A DNA stretch of 64,000 nt, from the NCBI GenBank assembly GCA_965194535.1, contig OZ239145.1, forward strand, positions 558,001-622,000, given 5' to 3'. A program made the position numbers and the translations under genes. Each line of letters starts with the position of its first letter. Positions within the stretch are counted from its first letter, which is position 1. Below the pieces are notes generated by a model. The model was not told the DNA's origin and did no database searches. It was given only the letters and a program-made list of their open reading frames with translations. This document shows, piece by piece, positions 26,217 through 34,023 of this stretch. The DNA comes from Verrucolacustris abundans. GTDB taxonomy: Bacteria > Verrucomicrobiota > Verrucomicrobiia > Methylacidiphilales > Verrucolacustridaceae.

Positions 26217-27605
26217 ATGGCGACCTATGATCTGGCAGTTTTAGGTGGAGGCCCGGCCGGTTACGTCGGGGCGATCCGGGCGGCTCAACTGGGCAAGAAG
26301 GTTATCGTCATCGAGAAGGAACGTGCGGGGGGAACCTGTCTGAACTGGGGATGTATTCCCTCGAAGTCACTTCTCAAGAATGCTGAGGTTTATCAGCACA
26401 TCCTGCACGCCGAGGAGTACGGGATCACCACAGGTAAGATTTCCTTTGATTTTGCAAAAGTGATCGGAAGAAGTCGGAATGTTTCCGACCGGATTGCGAA
26501 GGGAGTTGAGTTCCTCCTCAAGGCCAAGAAAGTGGATTATCTGGTTGGGGAAGGAAAGTTGGGGGCAGACCGCAAGATCAAGGTGAAGACGGCCGACGGG
26601 AAGAGTCAGGTGATTGAGGCGACGAATGTCATGTTGGCGACTGGATGTCTGCCGCGGGTCCTGCCTGGGATGAAGGTGGACGGGAAGGTGGTGATGACCA
26701 GCCGTGAAGCCTTGGAAATGAAGAAACAGCCCAAGAGCATCATTATTCTTGGAGCGGGCGCGATCGGAGTGGAGTTTGCCTATTTCCTGAATTCGTTTGG
26801 AACCAAGGTGACCCTCGTGGAGATGAAGTCGCGGGTTTTGCCGATCGAGGATGAGGAGATTTCCGACATGTTGGGCAAGAACTTGGCGAAGCAGGGAATC
26901 CAGATTCTGACTGAAACCTCCATGGAAAGCGTTACCGCTTCGGCCTCCGGGGTGAAGGTCAAGTTGTCGGGGAAAAACGCCAAGACGATCGAAGCGGATG
27001 CGTTGCTCTGTGCGGTCGGTGTACAGGCCAATCTAGACGGGGCGCTGGATGCAGGGGTGAAGCTGGATCTAGACCGGGGCTATGTGAAAGTGGACGGAAG
27101 ATATAAGAGTTCGATGCCGGGAGTTTTTGCGGCTGGGGATATCATTGGACCACCTTGGCTGGCGCACGTGGCCTCCTTTGAGGCGATTGAGGCTGTGAAC
27201 GGAATCTTTGATGCCAAGTATCAGCCCAAGAAGGTGACGACGTTCCCCGGATGTACTTATTGCCAGCCCCAGGTGGCGAGCATTGGACTGACCGAAGCCG
27301 CGGCGAAGGAGAAGAAGCTGAAGTTTAAGGTGGGTCGGTTCCCGTATCGCGCCAGTGGTCGGGCGGTGGCCAGCGGTGATTCCGAAGGGATGGTGAAGAT
27401 TCTCATTGGGGAACCACACGGGGAGATTCTTGGGGCGCATATCATCGGAGCTGAGGCGACTGAGCTGATCGCGGAGGTGGGATTAGGAATGACCCTTGAG
27501 GCCACGGCAGATGAGATCGCTCATACTATCCACGCCCATCCGACATTGACCGAGATGATCAAGGAAGCGACCGAAGCGGCGGTCGGCCACGCAATCCATA
27601 TCTAA
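26217..27605 (+). CDS. lpd: Dihydrolipoyl dehydrogenase (E3)
   Basis: This flavoprotein re-oxidises dihydrolipoamide and reduces NAD. The 462 residues show the FAD motif VLGGGPAGYVGAIRAAQLG, the redox disulfide in GGTCLNWGCIPSK, the NAD-binding GAGAIGVEFAYF, the FAD motif VFAAGDI and the dimer-interface HAHPTLTE with the catalytic His-Glu pair. It lies nine bases after pdhC and is surely co-transcribed with it. The same E3 may also serve other 2-oxoacid complexes. Confidence 0.96.
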   Translation: MATYDLAVLGGGPAGYVGAIRAAQLGKKVIVIEKERAGGTCLNWGCIPSKSLLKNAEVYQHILHAEEYGITTGKISFDFAKVIGRSRNVSDRIAKGVEFLLKAKKVDYLVGEGKLGADRKIKVKTADGKSQVIEATNVMLATGCLPRVLPGMKVDGKVVMTSREALEMKKQPKSIIILGAGAIGVEFAYFLNSFGTKVTLVEMKSRVLPIEDEEISDMLGKNLAKQGIQILTETSMESVTASASGVKVKLSGKNAKTIEADALLCAVGVQANLDGALDAGVKLDLDRGYVKVDGRYKSSMPGVFAAGDIIGPPWLAHVASFEAIEAVNGIFDAKYQPKKVTTFPGCTYCQPQVASIGLTEAAAKEKKLKFKVGRFPYRASGRAVASGDSEGMVKILIGEPHGEILGAHIIGAEATELIAEVGLGMTLEATADEIAHTIHAHPTLTEMIKEATEAAVGHAIHI

Positions 27606-27608
27606 AAC

Positions 27609-27627
27609 GGCCCGCGAATGTCGGGCC
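27609..27627 (+). terminator. GC hairpin after lpd
   Basis: GGCCCG (27609-27614) and CGGGCC (27622-27627) form a perfect six-base-pair stem with a seven-base loop just after the lpd stop. Only two T residues follow, so it would be a weak intrinsic terminator. It may reduce read-through from pdhC-lpd into thiD. Confidence 0.45.
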
Positions 27628-27636
27628 TTACCCGTG

Positions 27637-28428
27637 ATGATTCGCAAAGTTCCGGTTGCGCTGACCATTGCCGGATCCGATAACTCTGGCGGAGCGGGAA
27701 TTCAGGCGGATCTAAAAACCTTTACGCGCTTGGGGGTGTATGGAACCTCGGCTTTGACTTGTGTCGTGGCGGAGCATCCGGGAAGGGTTTCAAGAATTTC
27801 GGCAGTTGAGCCAGGAATGGTAGCGGAGCAGATCAAGTTGGTCTTTGAGGCATTTCCGGTCGGAGCAGTGAAAACGGGGATGCTGTTTTCGTCTGGAATC
27901 ATAAAACAAGTGGCGAAGCAGTTGGGAAAGAGAAGGGGACTTAAGCTGGTGGTGGATCCGGTGATGGTGGCGACGAGCGGGGCGGCACTGCTCAAGCCGG
28001 ATGCGGAGAGGGCGATAGCCAAGTTTCTCTTTCCCCGAGCGGCTTTGGTGACTCCGAATCTGGATGAGGCGGCTCGATTGGTGGGAAGGAAGTTGAGAAA
28101 TCCTGAGCAAGCGAAGGAGGCGGCGCGTGACTTGGCAAAAAAATGGAAAGTGCCGTTTCTTGTTAAGGGCGGGCACCTGATGTTGGCGAAGGCGGAGGAT
28201 TATCTGGCTTGGCCGAACGGAAAGTTGAAAACTTTCTCAGCGATACGGTGCAAGGGGGTGGAGACGCATGGAACGGGCTGCACCTACTCGGCAGCGATCT
28301 GTGCTGGATTGGCTCAAGGGCTTTCTTTGGAAAAAGCTGTGGGGAGGGGAAAGAAGTTCATCACTCGTGCGATTCAGCTGCATCTTCGGATGGGTCGGTA
28401 TACGCCTTTAAATCATCTGAAAGCATGA
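27637..28428 (+). CDS. thiD: ThiD, hydroxymethylpyrimidine (phosphate) kinase
   Basis: ThiD phosphorylates HMP and HMP-P to supply the pyrimidine half of thiamine. The 263 residues show the ribokinase-fold family features: TIAGSDNSGGAGIQADLKTF, VKTGM, DPVMVATSGA and the anion-hole motif THGTGCTYSAAI. No other thiamine genes are near, but thiamine diphosphate is the cofactor of pyruvate dehydrogenase E1, whose E2 and E3 genes lie just upstream. ATG 27637 was chosen; GTG 27634 immediately before it is in frame. The stop overlaps comEC (ATGA). Confidence 0.93.
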   Translation: MIRKVPVALTIAGSDNSGGAGIQADLKTFTRLGVYGTSALTCVVAEHPGRVSRISAVEPGMVAEQIKLVFEAFPVGAVKTGMLFSSGIIKQVAKQLGKRRGLKLVVDPVMVATSGAALLKPDAERAIAKFLFPRAALVTPNLDEAARLVGRKLRNPEQAKEAARDLAKKWKVPFLVKGGHLMLAKAEDYLAWPNGKLKTFSAIRCKGVETHGTGCTYSAAICAGLAQGLSLEKAVGRGKKFITRAIQLHLRMGRYTPLNHLKA

Positions 28429-30725
28429 AGACGAATTGGCCGATGCGTCGGCCTCTGTTTCCAGTGGCGGTGGCAGGATTGGTGGGAACGGTGATGGGTT
28501 TGGGGTGGGGACAAAATCCATGGATTTGGCTGGGGGTGGCTGGAATCGGATCGGTCTTGTCTTGGTGGGGACCAAAAAAGTTGAGAACGCCTGCGATCTG
28601 GCTCTTTGTTCTTGGACTGTTTGCTATTTATGCGGGTACTCGGGCCTATGCTCCGCCCCGGGAATCATTGAAGGCACGGGTTGGGCAGGAGGGCGGGACA
28701 GTACGGATCAAGGGTTGGATCGCCGAGTTGCCAACGGAACGAATTTGGGAAAACGGGGGAAAAGCGATGGAGACCGAAATGGAGGTAACCTCTCTTTTTG
28801 GGCAAACAGGTTGGGAGAGGACAAGTGGCAGGGTGTTATTGCGAGTGGATCCGGCTCCAGAAAAAATGCCCAAGGTGGGTGATGTTGTTCTGTTAGCGGG
28901 ATATCTGACGTTACCGGAAAGGCCGAAGAACCCGGGGGAGTTTGATCGGGTCCAGCACCTGCAATCGAGAGGCTTGGATTATATTCTCAAGGTCCGATCG
29001 GAAGATTTGGAATCCAGCGGAGAGGAGAAGGGGTTTTGGTTGGCTAAAATGGCAGCGGGATTACGGTCGCATATGCTTGAGGCGACGGCATTGGGGTTGC
29101 GGGAGGATCCAGAGGCTTCGGGGTTAATTGCGGCAATGCTCTTTGGTTACCGAGATGGGGTTGGGGAGGATTTAAGAGAGGCTTTTCGCTCGACGGGGAC
29201 GTTGCATCTGTTTGCTGTGAGCGGGCAGAACCTAGCGGTAGTGGCGGGAATGCTCTTGTGGATTTTGACCCTGACTGGGGCGGTGAAGTGGCGATGGGCT
29301 TGGGTGACATTGCCAGCGGTATTTCTCTTTTGTTTGGCGACGGGGATGGAGGCGAGTGCAGCCCGGGCCTTTGTCATGACTGGGGTGCTTTATCTGGGGT
29401 GGATCTTGGGTAGACCGATGGATCCTGCGAACTGGCTGGGGGCGGCATTAATAGGATTGATGATCTGGGATCCGCGCCAAGTGGAAGATGTTGGGTTTCA
29501 ACTTTCATTTTTAGTCGTAGCTGGGTTGATGGTTTTTGCGGGTCCGATTCAGGCTAAGCTGGTGGGTTGGGGTAGGCCAGACCGGTGGATACCGAATCGG
29601 CTGGTGAGCGTCTGGAGGAGGGCGTGGTATCGAGGTTGGGCGACATTGGCAACACTTGTGGCTGCCTCGGTTGCGGCGTGGTTGGGATCGTTGTTGCCTG
29701 GGATCGTTCTGTTTCATCAGATCACTCCGGTGGCTTTGGTGGCAAATGTGGTGGCAGCTCCGATTGCGGGAGCGGTAACTGTTTTGGCGGCGGTATCTTC
29801 AATGATGGCGCCTCTCTTTTCCGTGGGTGCGATCGGGATGAATCTTTTAAATGCTCGATTGGTTCATTTGCTGGCGGGGGTGTTGGGGTGGATGGCGACT
29901 TGGCCGGTAGGCCATTTTGCCGTGGCGGATCCGAGAGTGTGGTTCGAGCGTGGGCCGGCATTGGAGATTGTGGCGGTGGAGGGATCTGCGCCCACCTTGG
30001 TGACAGGAGAAGGAGGTAAATGGTTGATTGAAACTGGATCCAAGATGGCTTGGGCTAATTCTGTAAGACCATTTCTGAATTATTATGGGGTAAATCGGTT
30101 GGATGGGGTGATGTTAGCGGCGGGTTTGGCAAAGCGATCGGGTTCCGCACAGGAGTTATTGGGGTCAATGCCCATTGGTTGGTGGGGGGAGTCCGGGTTG
30201 GGACGGAGATCAGGGGCGTTAAAGCAGTGGAGATCGGAGATGGTTGAAAGAAAAGAGGGGAGAAGGTTTTTTGGTGAAGGGGATCGGGTAGATTTGGGGA
30301 GGGATTGGAGAGTGGAGGTGCTTTGGCCGCGAGAAGGAAGCGCATCAGGAAGGGCAGAGGAGGATGGGCTGGTTATGATTCTAGAGTGTGGAGAAGCACG
30401 ATTGCTTTGGGCCGGGTCAATTCCAAGGGGTGTGGAAAAGAAACTAGTGGAAAGATATGGGGAGAAGTTGAAATCGGGTGTTCTTGTGCAAGGGCCCTCC
30501 AAGGATGTGAATCTTACGTCAGAGTGGTTGCGGGCTGTTCGTCCGAACTATTTGGTCCGTTCGTGGAAAGCTCTAGAGGATGATCCTTCCCTCTCGGTCG
30601 ACTTGGATCAAATTTCAAAAGAAATCGGGATGAGCCTTGTGAAGTTAAAAGAAAGCGGGGCGGTCCAGTTGAGGCCCGAGCCTCAAAATGGAGGTTGGGC
30701 AGTCAGGAAGTGGCGGCCGGAGTAG
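28425..30725 (+). CDS. comEC: ComEC/Rec2-type DNA-uptake channel with degenerate hydrolase domain
   Basis: ComEC forms the inner-membrane channel for transforming DNA. The 766 residues give an N-terminal DUF4131-like region with membrane helices, the competence domain (FRSTGTLHLFAVSGQNLAV near residue 256 and many helices to about 500), and a C-terminal region where most relatives carry a metallo-beta-lactamase nuclease-like domain. Here that region keeps the spacing (RLDGVMLAAGLAKRSG, residues 559-574) but lacks the H-x-D-x-D-H metal site. ATG 28425 overlaps the thiD stop; longer frames run inside thiD. Confidence 0.87.
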   Translation: MKTNWPMRRPLFPVAVAGLVGTVMGLGWGQNPWIWLGVAGIGSVLSWWGPKKLRTPAIWLFVLGLFAIYAGTRAYAPPRESLKARVGQEGGTVRIKGWIAELPTERIWENGGKAMETEMEVTSLFGQTGWERTSGRVLLRVDPAPEKMPKVGDVVLLAGYLTLPERPKNPGEFDRVQHLQSRGLDYILKVRSEDLESSGEEKGFWLAKMAAGLRSHMLEATALGLREDPEASGLIAAMLFGYRDGVGEDLREAFRSTGTLHLFAVSGQNLAVVAGMLLWILTLTGAVKWRWAWVTLPAVFLFCLATGMEASAARAFVMTGVLYLGWILGRPMDPANWLGAALIGLMIWDPRQVEDVGFQLSFLVVAGLMVFAGPIQAKLVGWGRPDRWIPNRLVSVWRRAWYRGWATLATLVAASVAAWLGSLLPGIVLFHQITPVALVANVVAAPIAGAVTVLAAVSSMMAPLFSVGAIGMNLLNARLVHLLAGVLGWMATWPVGHFAVADPRVWFERGPALEIVAVEGSAPTLVTGEGGKWLIETGSKMAWANSVRPFLNYYGVNRLDGVMLAAGLAKRSGSAQELLGSMPIGWWGESGLGRRSGALKQWRSEMVERKEGRRFFGEGDRVDLGRDWRVEVLWPREGSASGRAEEDGLVMILECGEARLLWAGSIPRGVEKKLVERYGEKLKSGVLVQGPSKDVNLTSEWLRAVRPNYLVRSWKALEDDPSLSVDLDQISKEIGMSLVKLKESGAVQLRPEPQNGGWAVRKWRPE

Positions 30726-30732
30726 GTGAAAG

Positions 30733-31404
30733 TCAGGGTTGCAGAGGGCAACCGGCGGTGGGGGCTTGGGGAATTCCTGAAAGGCCGGGGAGGTCAGGAG
30801 AAAGAGGGGGGAGTTGGAGTCGGGAAAAGAGATCGTTCAATCCGGCCAGAGAGGTTCCGGGCCAGATGGCGGAAACCATGCCATCCGGTTGGACGAGAAT
30901 GAAGCATCCGGATTTGGTTATCCCTAGGCGGTGGCCGAGCTGGGAATTGGGATCCCGTAGGACTGGAAGGGTGGTTCCGGTTTTTGTCATGAACTCATGA
31001 ATCTGGTCCTGTGTTCCCGCAAAAAGAAAAAACCAGGAGGCTTTTGTTTTGGCTTTTTCCATCGCAAAGGCGAAATATTTTGCAAACTCGAGGCTGCAGT
31101 CGCAATTGTGGGAAAAGAAAACAAATACCATGGGCTTTTCCTTGGGGAGTGAGGACCAGGGGGCGACTTGGCCATCCATTCGATATAGAACGCTCTGGGC
31201 GATATTTTGGCCTGTCGATTGGTTAAGGGTTTGTAGGTCGGAGGGGGGGGAGGGATGACGGCGTGAGATCTTTTCGTTAGGTACGGCGGGGGCTTTGGAA
31301 TCGGGTCGAGTAAGCCCGTAGATCAGGGCAGCCAGAGCGACGAGAGAGAGGGCGATGGGCCAGGGGGATTTCACGGGAATCAATGGGAGGGCATGGCGAT
31401 CCAC
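30733..31404 (-). CDS. Membrane-anchored thioredoxin-fold redoxin
   Basis: The 223-residue protein has one N-terminal membrane helix (WPIALSLVALAALIYGL), then an extracytoplasmic AhpC/TSA or Sco-like thioredoxin fold. The presumed active site is C-x-C (FFSHNCDCS) at the end of the first strand, not the usual CxxC, and another Cys lies in the tail (TAGCPLQP). The cis-Pro-like segment is TLPVLRDPNSQLGHRLG. Such proteins reduce disulfides or deliver copper during maturation of exported enzymes. It overlaps the ABC ATPase gene by 25 bases, ending a four-gene unit, so it is probably a dedicated maturation factor for the exported propeller protein. Confidence 0.72.
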   Translation of the reverse strand: MDRHALPLIPVKSPWPIALSLVALAALIYGLTRPDSKAPAVPNEKISRRHPSPPSDLQTLNQSTGQNIAQSVLYRMDGQVAPWSSLPKEKPMVFVFFSHNCDCSLEFAKYFAFAMEKAKTKASWFFLFAGTQDQIHEFMTKTGTTLPVLRDPNSQLGHRLGITKSGCFILVQPDGMVSAIWPGTSLAGLNDLFSRLQLPPLSPDLPGLSGIPQAPTAGCPLQP

Positions 31405-32792
31405 GGAGGGACAACACTTCCCGGTTTCCAGCCATTGCGACGGCGGATTTCGTCATCCGTGAGACGCGGATCTTTCAGGTAGATGTAGTAGTCGTCTTGA
31501 CGTTCAAACAGGTCGCCTTTGGCTTCCCGAGTTTCGCTGACCACCATGGTACTGGTGATCCGAATGTGGAAATAACCACGGATCAGTTCATCATACTTCG
31601 ACGGAAGAAGTTTAAACTGAAAGGGGATGAGGGTTTTGGTTGGGATAACTTCCCGGATCTTTGCGTCGGAGCCCTCGGTAGTTTCTTGAGGAACGGAGTC
31701 CCAGCGTCCGTCCGACTGATAAAAAACAAGGATGGAAGGGCCAAGGATAAAGAATCGGCGGGATGAGTCGTAGTTCTGGAGGAACAGATTCGCACGGACA
31801 TTGCCGTCGCCCTTGGCATCGAAGGAGTCCACATCGGCCCGGAGCTGGCGAAAGGCGATTTCCTCAGTGATGCGTTTCTTTTCCTGTTTCGCCCAAAGTT
31901 GGCGTCCTTGGGACCAGGCGATGATCCGGTCAGTCGAGTAAAGGAGGGATGCTCCTAAAAGTAGGGTGGCCAGAAAGAAGGAGGCTGGACCCCGCAAATC
32001 CCCTACGGGAGCTGGTTTGGGTGTTTCTTCGGTAGCCAAGCCTTGGGGGGCTTTTTCGAAAACCGGCCCCTGTCTTTCGATCAGGGAAGGGCGAACAGCT
32101 TCGGGGGAGGGTTTTTCCGTGAGGGCCAGTTGTCCGGCGGACATTTGGAATACCCGGTCGGCGAGACAGGCTAATTGGTCACCGTGGGTGACGGCGAAGA
32201 TGGCAAGTTTCCGTTCGTCCCGAAGTTCACGGAGGACTGTGAGGATTTCTTCTTCGGCCAATGGATCGAGATTGCTGGTGGGTTCATCTAGAAGGAGAAG
32301 GGCGGGTTCATGTTGGAGAGCGCGGGCCAAGGAGACGCGGCGCTGTTGCCCGCCAGAAAGTTCATTAGGAAAGGCGTCCCAACGTTCTCCCATCCCCAGG
32401 CGGGTGAGAAGTTTTTGGGCCCGGTTGTAGGCCTGATGTTGGGATTCGCCGGTAAGCAACCCCGGTAGGGCGGCATTATCCAGAGCGGTGAGTCCGGGAA
32501 GAAGAGAGTTGGTTTGGAGCATGAAGCCTATTCGGCGGGAGCGGAGATGGGCGAGTTTCTGGGGGGAGAGTTTGAGGAGGTCCGTTCCCTCAAGGTGGAG
32601 GGTTCCGTGGTCGGGTCGTGCGAGTGTTCCCAAGAGGGCCATAAGGGTGGATTTTCCCGAACCGGAACGACCACAGACGGCGACGAATTCACCCGGCTGG
32701 ATTTCTAGGGAGACCTCGTGGACAGCGGCGATGGAACCTCGCCGGGCTGGATAGATCCGGCTCAGATTGTGGGCGGAGAGGACTACACTCAT
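31380..32792 (-). CDS. LolD/MacB-type ABC ATPase fused to a membrane-anchored domain
   Basis: Residues 1 to about 225 are a complete ABC ATPase with Walker A GRSGSGKST, signature LSGGQQRR and Walker B LLLLDEPTSNLD, closest in style to LolD/MacB/FtsE. After a linker, a hydrophobic helix (SFFLATLLLGASLLYSTD, near residue 295) leads to about 160 residues of unrecognised sequence that would lie outside the cytoplasm. ABC ATPases of this type are normally free-standing. ATG 32792 overlaps the permease stop (ATGA), and the frame's 91-residue extension upstream is not protein-like. It pairs with the adjacent permease. Confidence 0.8.
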   Translation of the reverse strand: MSVVLSAHNLSRIYPARRGSIAAVHEVSLEIQPGEFVAVCGRSGSGKSTLMALLGTLARPDHGTLHLEGTDLLKLSPQKLAHLRSRRIGFMLQTNSLLPGLTALDNAALPGLLTGESQHQAYNRAQKLLTRLGMGERWDAFPNELSGGQQRRVSLARALQHEPALLLLDEPTSNLDPLAEEEILTVLRELRDERKLAIFAVTHGDQLACLADRVFQMSAGQLALTEKPSPEAVRPSLIERQGPVFEKAPQGLATEETPKPAPVGDLRGPASFFLATLLLGASLLYSTDRIIAWSQGRQLWAKQEKKRITEEIAFRQLRADVDSFDAKGDGNVRANLFLQNYDSSRRFFILGPSILVFYQSDGRWDSVPQETTEGSDAKIREVIPTKTLIPFQFKLLPSKYDELIRGYFHIRITSTMVVSETREAKGDLFERQDDYYIYLKDPRLTDDEIRRRNGWKPGSVVPPWIAMPSH

Positions 32793-34018
32793 TCGTTGTT
32801 CTCCCGAAGAAGTTGGTAGACCTCGCGACCCGCCAAACGCCAAGAAGGAAGCAGGGCCCCAAGCCCGGCGACTAGAGAGCAAAGGAGGAGGCTCAGGAGG
32901 GCGGCGAAAATCTGTGAGGCGAGAGACGGAAGTTCGAAGGTGATGCCGCGGGAGGTGAGGAGATATCCGAAAGTTCGGACGAATACGGCCAAGCCGGTAG
33001 CGCCCAGGAGGACGCCTAAAAGGGCGCCCAGAAAAGCGCAGAGGGCGGCTTCCATTCCCAGCCACAAAGAGAGTCCTAATCGTGAAAGGCCCATAGCTAG
33101 GAGTAGTCCGAGTTCCGCTTTTCGTTCGGCCACGATCCCGGCGTAGACGACAAGAATGAGGAGTCCGCCCATCCAGAGGCCAACAAGGGTGAATGCGATC
33201 GAGCCGGTGAGGATGGTTCGGATCGATTGGCGGACCTGAATTCCAAGACCAGAGCCGCTGATGACCTGAACTTCAGGGACGGAGGAAAGGGCGAAGCGGA
33301 CATGACCCGCTCCAGCGCCGGGCGACAAGCGAAGGAGAAGGGCAGAGGCGGAGCCTGTGACCGGAAGGGTTCCGAACGTTTGGATTCCGTGGGATCTGGA
33401 TTCCTTCGCAAGTGCGTCCACGGTAGAAAAAGATCCGAAGACTGATCGTTCTGTGGGGCCGACACCCGTTAGGTCGAGTTTTCCCCAAACGACCAAACTC
33501 TTTCCAAAGAAATTCATGGTTGAGCCCAGCGGTTCTGGTCGGCGTCCACCGATCAGGACGTCGCCTTGGGAGAAGGGGCGGGGGAGGTGTTCCCTGATCC
33601 AGGGTTGTAAGGTGAAATCAGTGGAAGGATCGAAGGCGATCAGGTCGGTTTCCCCATGGCCTTCATCCGAGGGAATGGAGAAGTGTCGTTGCGGCGAGAT
33701 TTTTTCCAATCCGGGGAGAGATTCGATTCGTTTAAAAATCGATGGGTCGAGCTGAGGGGCGTTGGGCTCCCCTGTGAGCAGGGCGGCTGTCAGGTTGTGG
33801 GTAGTTCCTTTGGGTAGGATAAGGAGATCAGCCCCCAGACGGTCGAGGGAGGTTTCGAGTCCACGGCGAATCGAATCTCGGACGACCAGAGTGAGAAAGA
33901 TCGAAGCGGAACCGATGGCGACGGCGAGTGCCAGAAGGAGGTAGCGACCGGGGCTTCGTCGGGTCTCCTGGAGGACCAGACGAAATCCTAAGGGGAAAAG
34001 GTGGAATCCGAGGGGCAG
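32789..34018 (-). CDS. FtsX/MacB-family ABC permease, non-standard start
   Basis: The protein has the MacB/LolC topology: an N-terminal helix (RYLLLALAVAIGSASIFLTL), an extracytoplasmic domain of about 240 residues, then three C-terminal helices. The first in-frame ATG, GTG or TTG is a TTG at 33709, which would remove the first helix. The frame is open back to a TAG at 34037-34039, and good permease sequence runs almost to there. The only plausible starts are CTG codons at 34018 or 34036; I give 34018. It overlaps the preceding gene's stop region, so translation may be coupled. The substrate is unknown. Confidence 0.72.
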   Translation of the reverse strand: MPLGFHLFPLGFRLVLQETRRSPGRYLLLALAVAIGSASIFLTLVVRDSIRRGLETSLDRLGADLLILPKGTTHNLTAALLTGEPNAPQLDPSIFKRIESLPGLEKISPQRHFSIPSDEGHGETDLIAFDPSTDFTLQPWIREHLPRPFSQGDVLIGGRRPEPLGSTMNFFGKSLVVWGKLDLTGVGPTERSVFGSFSTVDALAKESRSHGIQTFGTLPVTGSASALLLRLSPGAGAGHVRFALSSVPEVQVISGSGLGIQVRQSIRTILTGSIAFTLVGLWMGGLLILVVYAGIVAERKAELGLLLAMGLSRLGLSLWLGMEAALCAFLGALLGVLLGATGLAVFVRTFGYLLTSRGITFELPSLASQIFAALLSLLLCSLVAGLGALLPSWRLAGREVYQLLRENNE

Positions 34019-34023
34019 GGTGG

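Noticed and set aside
31380..33065. ABC ATPase starting at 33065 with a 91-residue extension
   Set aside because: The extension is Arg/Pro-rich, lies inside the permease gene and resembles no domain; ATG 32792 with an ATGA overlap is a better start.
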